Shown here: piece by piece, positions 35,020 to 42,400 of the stretch
How positions within the stretch are numbered: the stretch's first letter is position 1
How the letters are laid out: each line of letters starts with the position of its first letter
Origin: Moorena producens 3L
Lineage (GTDB): Bacteria > Cyanobacteriota > Cyanobacteriia > Cyanobacteriales > Coleofasciculaceae
Assembly: GCF_000211815.1 (NCBI RefSeq)
Contig: NZ_GL890946.1
Span: forward strand, 1 to 64,000
DNA length: 64,000 bases
Reading direction: 5' to 3'
Notes under the pieces: generated by a model
What the model saw: only the letters and a program-made list of their open reading frames with translations
Database searches by the model: none
Told to the model about the DNA's origin: nothing
Made by a program: the position numbers and the translations under genes

Positions 35020-35472
35020 TCAATTTAATTCTCTCGAAGACATTCCCAACTGATATCCCAGGGCTTTTTTCTTCATGGTCTGGAAAATGTTGTAAAATCC
35101 ATTAGCGCGAGAAGGGGTTAAACTAGCATTCAATCCTATGTCTTGAATAAAGTCAGGAGATAGGTTGACAATCTCTGTTGGCGTCAGTCCATTCAAGCCT
35201 TCAATCAACAACGCTACTAACCCTTTAACCAATTGGGCATCTGAGTCTCCCTGATACAAGACTTTGCCATCATCCAAGTTAGCAGTGATATAAACCTGGG
35301 ACACGCAGCCAGGAACCTTGTTTTCTGGCACTTTATCGGTTTCTGGCATGGCCTGAAGCTTCTTGGCGTACCACAGCAACTGCTGATACCGTTGCTTGGG
35401 GTCTTTGCGGCGCTGAAAGCGTTCTACAATCCGAGCAAGAGCTTCTGGTAAAGGGCTTGAGGTGGCTGACAT
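35020..35472 (-). CDS. sufE: SufE-type cysteine desulfuration protein
   Basis: 150 residues from the ATG at 35472; a TTG two codons earlier is in frame. SufE accepts persulfide sulfur from the SufS desulfurase and passes it to the SufBCD scaffold for Fe-S cluster assembly. The acceptor Cys is in NKVPGCVSQVY, near residue 56. The domain LVKGLVALLIEGLNGLTPTE and the C-terminal TPSRANGFYNIF are typical of the SufE fold. Length matches the family. It stands alone, with no other suf gene beside it in the window. Confidence 0.93.
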   Translation of the reverse strand: MSATSSPLPEALARIVERFQRRKDPKQRYQQLLWYAKKLQAMPETDKVPENKVPGCVSQVYITANLDDGKVLYQGDSDAQLVKGLVALLIEGLNGLTPTEIVNLSPDFIQDIGLNASLTPSRANGFYNIFQTMKKKALGYQLGMSSRELN

Positions 35473-35505
35473 ACCCAATGTTTAAAAAGGATTAACCATT
35501 TTATT

Positions 35506-35542
35506 TATAGCAGTTATCAATACCGAATTGATCACTGCTATA
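35506..35542. repeat. TATAGC hairpin (minimal foldback)
   Basis: TATAGCAGTTATCAAT pairs with ATTGATCACTGCTATA around ACCG. It is either a solo form of the TATAGC elements or a hairpin near the sufE start region. Confidence 0.75.
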
Positions 35543-35563
35543 AATGCATATTAGCGTGAGCAT

Positions 35564-35783
<220 letters not shown>

Positions 35784-35794
35784 GTATTTGACTG

Positions 35795-35963
35795 AAAGCT
35801 GATAACTCAAAGCTGATAACTGATAACTCAAAGCTGAAAGCTGAAAGCTGAAAGCTGATAGCTGAAAGCTGAAAGCTGATAGCTGATAGCTGATAGCTGA
35901 TAGCTGATAACTGAAAGCTGAAAGCTCAAAGCTGAAAGCTGATAGCTGATAGCTGATAGCTGA
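35795..35963. repeat. Heptamer array GCTGATA/GCTGAAA
   Basis: About 23 units alternate among GCTGATA, GCTGAAA and CTCAAAG-like variants, directly after the GCGGTCA array. It ends about 30 bases before the rsmB start, so the rsmB promoter or leader is overlapped by repeats. Confidence 0.9.
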
Positions 35964-35993
35964 TCAGGTAAGACCCAGAGGAGTACAGAGTTT

Positions 35994-37427
35994 GTGAGCC
36001 AAGATAAATCGTCAACCTTTGATAAACAAAATCCTCGCCAGTTAGCATTCCTAGCCCTCCGGGATATTCATCGGCGGGGTGCTTTTGCTGATATTGCCCT
36101 GAATCGAGTGCTACACAATGCTCAGTTAACTGGTGCTGATCGGGGCTTAGTGACAGAATTAGTTTATGGTAGTGTCCGACGACAGCGCACTCTGGATGCT
36201 CTACTTGACCAGTTGGGGAAAAAGAAAGCGAATCAACAACCTCCAGATTTGCGCACTATACTTCACCTTGGACTATACCAGCTGCGCTATCAAGGCCGAA
36301 TTCCTGCTTCAGCAGCGGTCAATACCACCGTTGACCTAGCGAAGAACAATGGCTTCAAAGGACTGGCAGGGGTGGTTAATGGTTTACTACGAAACTATGC
36401 CCGTTTAGCTGCCAATTCCCCTGACCCTTTGGAGTTGCCAGCAGGGGATATGGAGCGTCTGGGCATTTTACACAGTTTTCCCGATTGGATGATCGAGCTG
36501 TGGTTACAACAGCTGGGACTAGAGGAAACAGAACAGCTGTGTCAATGGTTTAACCAATCTCCTACCATTGACTTACGGATAAATCCCCTCAAGGTGTCCA
36601 TTGAGGAAGTGGAGGCAGGGATGCAATCTGCTGAACTGGCTATTCAGCGGGTACCGACCTTGGTCTCCCACCAGGACGAGGGGAATGGTGAGATTATCCC
36701 TATGTTCAGCAACCCAGCTCAGCTCCCCCAAGCACTGCGGATTGTGGGTGGTGTTGGTGCGATTCAAGAGCTACCGGGATTTAAGGAGGGTTGGTGGACT
36801 GTTCAAGATTGTAGTGCCCAGCTGGTCAGTTATCTGTTGGACCCTCAACCTGGTGATGTGGTGATTGATGCCTGTGCTGCACCAGGGGGCAAGACAACTC
36901 ATATTGCAGAATTAATGGCAGATCAGGGCAAAATTTGGGCATGCGATCGCTCAGCTTCCCGCCTCAAAAAAGTCCAACAGAATGCCCAACGGTTAGAATT
37001 ACAATCGATTCAGATCAGTACTGGTGATAGTCGGGATTGCCCTGAATTTACTAACGTCGCTAATGCTGTGTTATTAGATGCTCCCTGTTCCGGTAATGGT
37101 ACCCTTCACCGACGTCCTGATATTCGTTGGCGCATGACTCCAGAAAAAGTCCAGGAACTTACTGTTTTGCAAAAAGAATTGTTAGAGCATACCGCAACTT
37201 GGGTCAAGCCCGGAGGTGTTTTAGTATATGCTACCTGTACCTTAAATCCTCAAGAAAATGAGGCGGTAATACAATGGTTTCTGGAAGGTCATTCTCAGTG
37301 GCAAATTGAACCCCCTACTGTTTCGTTTCTTAAGGAGTTTTCAACACCGGAAGGTTGGCTGAAAGTTGTGCCCTATCGAGACCAGATGGATGGTTTTTTT
37401 ATGGTGCGCTTGAAACGAATGATATAG
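35994..37427 (+). CDS. rsmB: 16S rRNA (cytosine-967-C5)-methyltransferase
   Basis: 477 residues starting at GTG, 13 bases after GAGGAGT. An NusB-like RNA-binding domain covers about 15-145. The Rossmann methyltransferase domain follows from about 240 to the end. The SAM-binding motif DACAAPGGKTTHIAE lies near 290, the catalytic pocket VLLDAPCSGNGTLHRRPD near 364 and the catalytic/release Cys YATCTLNPQENE near 413. These are the two Cys motifs of RNA m5C methyltransferases. The product methylates C967 of 16S rRNA during ribosome assembly. A large heptamer array lies directly upstream. Confidence 0.94.
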   Translation: MSQDKSSTFDKQNPRQLAFLALRDIHRRGAFADIALNRVLHNAQLTGADRGLVTELVYGSVRRQRTLDALLDQLGKKKANQQPPDLRTILHLGLYQLRYQGRIPASAAVNTTVDLAKNNGFKGLAGVVNGLLRNYARLAANSPDPLELPAGDMERLGILHSFPDWMIELWLQQLGLEETEQLCQWFNQSPTIDLRINPLKVSIEEVEAGMQSAELAIQRVPTLVSHQDEGNGEIIPMFSNPAQLPQALRIVGGVGAIQELPGFKEGWWTVQDCSAQLVSYLLDPQPGDVVIDACAAPGGKTTHIAELMADQGKIWACDRSASRLKKVQQNAQRLELQSIQISTGDSRDCPEFTNVANAVLLDAPCSGNGTLHRRPDIRWRMTPEKVQELTVLQKELLEHTATWVKPGGVLVYATCTLNPQENEAVIQWFLEGHSQWQIEPPTVSFLKEFSTPEGWLKVVPYRDQMDGFFMVRLKRMI

Positions 37428-37450
37428 CAGAAGTCAGAAGTCGGGAGCTT

Positions 37451-37516
37451 GTAGGGTGGGCAAAAACAGTTTGGTTTTGTTGAGTATTAATGATTATATT
37501 ACTTTGCCCACCCTAC
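37451..37516. repeat. 66-base foldback element, GTAGGGTGGGCAAA ends
   Basis: GTAGGGTGGGCAAA and TTTGCCCACCCTAC are perfect 14-base inverted ends around an AT-rich core. It lies between the convergent rsmB and Rpn-type genes and may serve as a two-way terminator. Confidence 0.85.
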
Positions 37517-37552
37517 TTTAATTGGTATTTTTTTTAACGTTTTCTTACTCTG

Positions 37553-38455
37553 TTAGGACAACTGATTAATTTCATCGATAGTCAACCCCGTATATTGAGC
37601 AATATCATTCAGGGGTAACCCAGCGGCCTTCATCTGTTTAACAATCTGCTGTTTTTCTTCAAGTCTACCTTGTTCTCGTCCTTCTATTCTTCCTTCTTCT
37701 CGTCCTTCAAGTCTGCCTTCTAGTCTACCTTCTTCTCGTCCTTCCCTTTTCGCGAAACTCCATGCACGTCGCGCGTCCTCCAAGGCCATCTCCTGTTTGC
37801 GGAGTTTTTCCACTTCTGAGACACTCAACCCCGCTTGATTCGCTATGGTTAAGGCTTGTTCTAGCTGTGGTATTTCCCTGAGCTTGTCAGGAATGATTTC
37901 TAAGTTGGGCGCTTCTTTGATAAAAAATATCCACTTATCTATCACACTTTCTAATTCTTCCAGTTGCTTAGTAAATTTGGGTAGTTCCACAAACACCAAC
38001 TTTAATTCGTTCTCCTGATAAGGCAAGTGGTCTTCTTCTTCTTGAAAGTAAAAACAGCTAATTACTTTCTGGCTTGAGGGGAATAACTTAAAATCTGTGA
38101 TAGTTAAAGCAATAACCGGATTTAAATCGAAATACCCCTGTCCCGATTTCAGTTGATTCCCATAGGTTTTGCACAAGTTATAAACTACTCGCTTCTCGAA
38201 AGCCTCCACATTCCAGAGTTGCATCTCAATGATGACAGTCGTTTTATCTTCTAATACTGCCTTAACATCCAGAAAAGTGTCTTTTAAATCTACTACATCC
38301 CCGGCGCTATAGGGATCAATAATTTCTAAATCCTGGATGACGGAATTACCAGAGTATATCATGGCATTGAGGAAGGAAATCAGAATATCTTTACTCTGAT
38401 CTGAGCCAAAGATTTTTTTGAAAGCAAAGTCAGTTTTTGGGCTGATGAATCTCAT
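37553..38455 (-). CDS. Rpn family recombination-promoting nuclease (PD-(D/E)XK type)
   Basis: About 300 residues from the ATG at 38455, which gives the family N-terminus MRFISPKTDFAFKKIFGSDQ; an earlier start in repeat DNA is rejected. The nuclease core covers about 1-220: FLDVKAVLEDKTTVIIEMQL holds the D and E-x-Q catalytic motif of PD-(D/E)XK enzymes. The C-terminus is a low-complexity tail of REEGRLEGR and REQGRLEEK units, common in this family, followed by LPLNDIAQYTGLTIDEI. Such genes are often called putative transposases, but they act as nucleases promoting RecA-independent recombination. No direct link with the neighbours is seen. Confidence 0.88.
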   Translation of the reverse strand: MRFISPKTDFAFKKIFGSDQSKDILISFLNAMIYSGNSVIQDLEIIDPYSAGDVVDLKDTFLDVKAVLEDKTTVIIEMQLWNVEAFEKRVVYNLCKTYGNQLKSGQGYFDLNPVIALTITDFKLFPSSQKVISCFYFQEEEDHLPYQENELKLVFVELPKFTKQLEELESVIDKWIFFIKEAPNLEIIPDKLREIPQLEQALTIANQAGLSVSEVEKLRKQEMALEDARRAWSFAKREGREEGRLEGRLEGREEGRIEGREQGRLEEKQQIVKQMKAAGLPLNDIAQYTGLTIDEINQLS

Positions 38456-38728
38456 GGTTTTACAGGTTGATATAGGGAGCAGGGAGCAGGGAGTAGGGAG
38501 TAGGAAGCAGGGATTAAAAGGAATTGCTTTTGTAATTGGGTAATTTTTTGTTAACATTATTCACCCTGAATACCATCCCCGCACTTACAAAAATAATATC
38601 TTACTTATGCCCTATTTACTATTATAGCTATTTTCAATTTTCCTAATAAAAAAAATCCTAAACCCCTTGACATTTAATTAATTTATTTATATATTAATAA
38701 TGTACAGCATTTAAAACTACTGTTGATC

Positions 38729-38962
38729 ATGACTAAAAACATTCCGCCTAACTCCGATGACAATCAGACTCCTGAAAACCCTGGTCGTAAACCTAAGAAA
38801 GTCAAGTACGTTTTGATCGGTTCTCCTGAACAAGTTCGGAATACGATTAATGCCATCTATGGCCTGAAATACGCTTATCCCGACGAGTGGAGCACTCCAG
38901 AACCTACTGAAAAGCCTGGTGAGGTTATGACTTTTTTGATTCGATATTTCTATGTAGACTAG
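38729..38962 (+). CDS. Unknown 77-residue protein
   Basis: The ATG at 38729 is preferred over an in-frame TTG two codons upstream. The sequence is charged and Pro-rich at first (PPNSDDNQTPENPGRKPKKV), then has a compact segment VKYVLIGSPEQVRNTINAIY and a C-terminal LIRYFYVD. No membrane segment or signal peptide. Similar small proteins are often seen near toxin or nuclease genes, but none is recognised. Confidence 0.6.
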   Translation: MTKNIPPNSDDNQTPENPGRKPKKVKYVLIGSPEQVRNTINAIYGLKYAYPDEWSTPEPTEKPGEVMTFLIRYFYVD

Positions 38963-39490
38963 GATAGGGTTTTGCCAGCGATGCAGCGCGGTCTTGGGGG
39001 TTTCCCCCATGAGCGACTGCATCAAGACAGGGTTTTGACGCCCTGGCGGCTAGGAATTGTGGCGGTTATGTTTAAGCTATCAGCTATTAGCTTAAGCGCT
39101 ACGCGCACGCTACGCGAACAGCTATCAGCTATCAGCTTAAGCGCTACGCGCACGCTACGCGAACAGCTATCAGTTATCAGCTTATGGGTTAGGTCACAGG
39201 CTGGAAGCCTGTGCCACAAAGCTGACCACTGACCACTGACCACTGAGGAATGTATTAGTTGATCAGCAGTATCTAAATTTGAGTTGAGCTCCGCTGTATT
39301 TCTGGTGGCTTACACTATAGAATTCGGTCAATGATTGGGGTTAACCACAACTTGACCGATTTTTTTTATTGGTATGTATAATTATTAATTGGGTGAGGTA
39401 ACTTTGTCTTGGGTTTTAGGGAGTAGGGAGCTTGTTACACTCTTTCCCCTATTGCCTTTTTTTGCCTAAGTGTTGTCAGAAATCATGATT
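38963..39490. repeat. Repeat-filled gap
   Basis: It holds two near-identical tandem blocks of about 56 bases with GCTATCAGCT and GCGCTACGCGCACGCTACGC (about 39070-39170), a CACAGGCTGGAAGCCTGTG hairpin near 39196 and GACCACT heptamers near 39224-39246. Near 39379 a half-copy of the TAATTATTAATTGGGTGAGG end occurs. No gene is supported. Confidence 0.7.
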
Positions 39491-42400
39491 TTACTCTCCA
39501 ATTAAAAAGAAAGCTGCCCAGTAGTAGGGGCTTTGGAAGGGTTGCTCATCGGGGTCAAACCAATCCAGTGATTGTTCAATGTTTCTGATCGAAGATTTGT
39601 CTAGAGGTAACTGCCTACTGCAGGCTAACAACTGAGACACGGTACTATTCCGCAGCCAAAGTTGCGCTTGGTTAAGGGCAACTGCTAAAGACATCTGGTT
39701 GAGCAGATTCTGATAAAATTTAATCATCAACAACGCAGTAGATTGATCGTTTAGCGTCCACAAGCTACTAACTACCGCTGGACTACCCGCAACTAGGAAA
39801 CCGCTGGCAAAACTAATGTATTCATCGCTGGTGTTGGTGTAATCTATTAATCCTGTTTCGCAAGCAGAAAGAGTGACAAGGCGACATTGGTCTAATTTCA
39901 GGGCACAGATGTCATCTAAGGTGAGGCATTTGTCTAAGTCAATTACGTTATCGTTATTCAAAACTAGATGTTGTTCTGGATCAAGTTCAGCCGATGCACG
40001 GCTAAGTAGAGGATTTGCCAGGATGAGAGCTGATTTACGTGGTTCTTGGTAATTAAAATAACCCTGACAGCTAAAATGTAAACAGTGGTAAGTGTTGAGA
40101 GGTTTGTGATCTATGGCGGCTTTGGTCGCAGCTTTTTCCACAAGAACCTCTGTATCTGGTGGTGGATTGAAGTAGCTTTTGATGACTTCTACTTCCATCT
40201 TGCTGTAACTCAAGTCATTTAAGGGGTCTTGAACTGCAAACAGGTGGGTAAAGTCCGGACGTCTTCTGGTTTGGAGAAGTTGGAGTAGTTGACAGCTAGG
40301 GGCATAACTTACTCCTGCTGGAAAGCAATCCATCAGAATTCCAGATGTTGCTTCTCCCTGGTGACTGTTGATAGGTAAAGCATGAAGCGGGAACAAATGT
40401 AAATATCGATGAGGAATTAAAATTAAGCGATCGCAATTTCTTGGAATTTGCTGAATGATGTCATCAATATGAATAATTTGACTCAGCAACTGTAGGCGGT
40501 TATTCAGGTCATTTTGCGAATCAGATTTATTGGTGTGATAGCTTTGAAGATATTCATTTCTCCAATTTACCAATTCGTCTAAGTCTTGTGGAGCAGATTG
40601 CCAAACTATTGGCTGCTTAGTTTGACGAGTGAAGATGAAAGTGAGCAGCTTATCCCCTGTAATGTAAAGCTCTACAACGGCAGTGTGGTCATCTAAATTG
40701 TTCTGAAATTTATCAAAGTTAAAGCTATAACCAATAGGTAAATATTGGTCTCGTAAATCATTCCGCTGCTGTCGCAATTCTTGGAGATGTTGTGCCAGGG
40801 CGGTTGGATTGTCAGCTTTACCATGTTGGATTTGATATTGACCTGCTGCTATTTCATCCCTATATTGTTCTAATTGAGTGACAACATCTGGAGGAAAGAT
40901 GGTTTTCAGGTCACGGCTGAGGATCTGTTCAACTAAATTGCGGGTTTTGCTCCGTTCAACATATTCAATTGCTTCTCTGATGTTACCTAATTCTAAACAG
41001 ACTTCCACCATCCCTCGATAGACTTTATTCCATTCTTCAGCTAGTTTGGTCTTGTATTCTTCCACTCCAGAACCAAAAATAATTTCCTCACGCAAGGATT
41101 CTACTGTTTTAATGACAGCATCAAAAGTTTTGTAAGCTTCAGGAAAATTTTGAGTATATTGGTATGCGAAAGCAAGTTTATTTTGAGTATCTAGATACTC
41201 TCGGGGAAATGCTTCATAGGTATAAACTCTAAGAGCCTGTTGGTAGCAAGCGATCGCATCTTCTAAGTTTTGTGCCTTCTGACCTGTAATTCTGTTACGG
41301 TAAGCATTACCGAGATTAGTTTGTGTCGTTGCCCATTCAATAGGAAATGCCTCAAAGGTTGTGACTCTAAGAGCCTGTTGGTAGCAAGCGATGGCCTCTT
41401 CAATATTCTGTGCTTTCTCACCTTTGATGCGGTTACGGTAAGCATTACCGAGATTAGTTTGTGTCGTTGCCCATTCAATAGGAAATGCCTCAAAGGTTGT
41501 GACTCTAAGAGCCTGTTGGTAGCAAGTGATCGCATCTTCTAAGTTTTGTGTCTTCTGACCTGTAATTCTGTTACGGTAAGCATTACCGAGATTAGTTTGT
41601 GTCGTTGCCCATGCATAAGGAAATGCCTCAAAGGTTGTGACTCTAAGAGCCTGTTGGTAGCAAGCGATCGCATATTCTAAGTTTTGTGCCTTCTGACCTG
41701 TAATTCTGTTACGGCAAGCATTACCGAGATTAGTTTGTGTCGTTGCCCATTCATAAGGAAATGCCTCAAAGGTTGTGACTCTAAGAGCCTGTTGGTAGCA
41801 AGCGATGGCCTCTTCAATATTCTGTGCTTTCTCACCTCTGATTCTGTTACGGTAAGCATTACCGAGATTAGTTTGTGTCGTTGCCCATTCATAAGGAAAT
41901 GCCTCAAAGGTTGTGACTCTAAGAGCCTGTTGGTAGCAAGCGATCGCATCTTCTAGGTTGCGTGCTTTCTCCCCTGTGATTCTTTGTAAGTAAGCACTAC
42001 CGAGATTGTTTTGAGTCGATGCCCAATCCATAGGAAAAGCGTCACGGGTGTAAACTGATAAAGCCAATTGGTAGCAAGCGATGGCCTCTTCGAGGTTTTG
42101 TGCTTTGGGACCTGTGATTCTTTCATGGTAAGCACTACCGAGATTGTTTTGAGTCCTTGCCCATTCAATAGGAAACCCTTCACGGGTGCGTACTTCTAAA
42201 GCGGATTGGTAGCAAGCGATGGCATCTTCGAGGTTTTGTGCTTTATCCCCTGTGATTCTGTATAAGTAAGCATTACCGAGATGGTTTTGAGTGGATGCCC
42301 AATCATAGGGAAAAGCTTGACGGGTGCCTACTTCTAAAGCGGATTGGTAGCAAGCGATCGCATTTTCGAGGTTTTGTGCTTTCTCCCCTGTGATTCGCTC

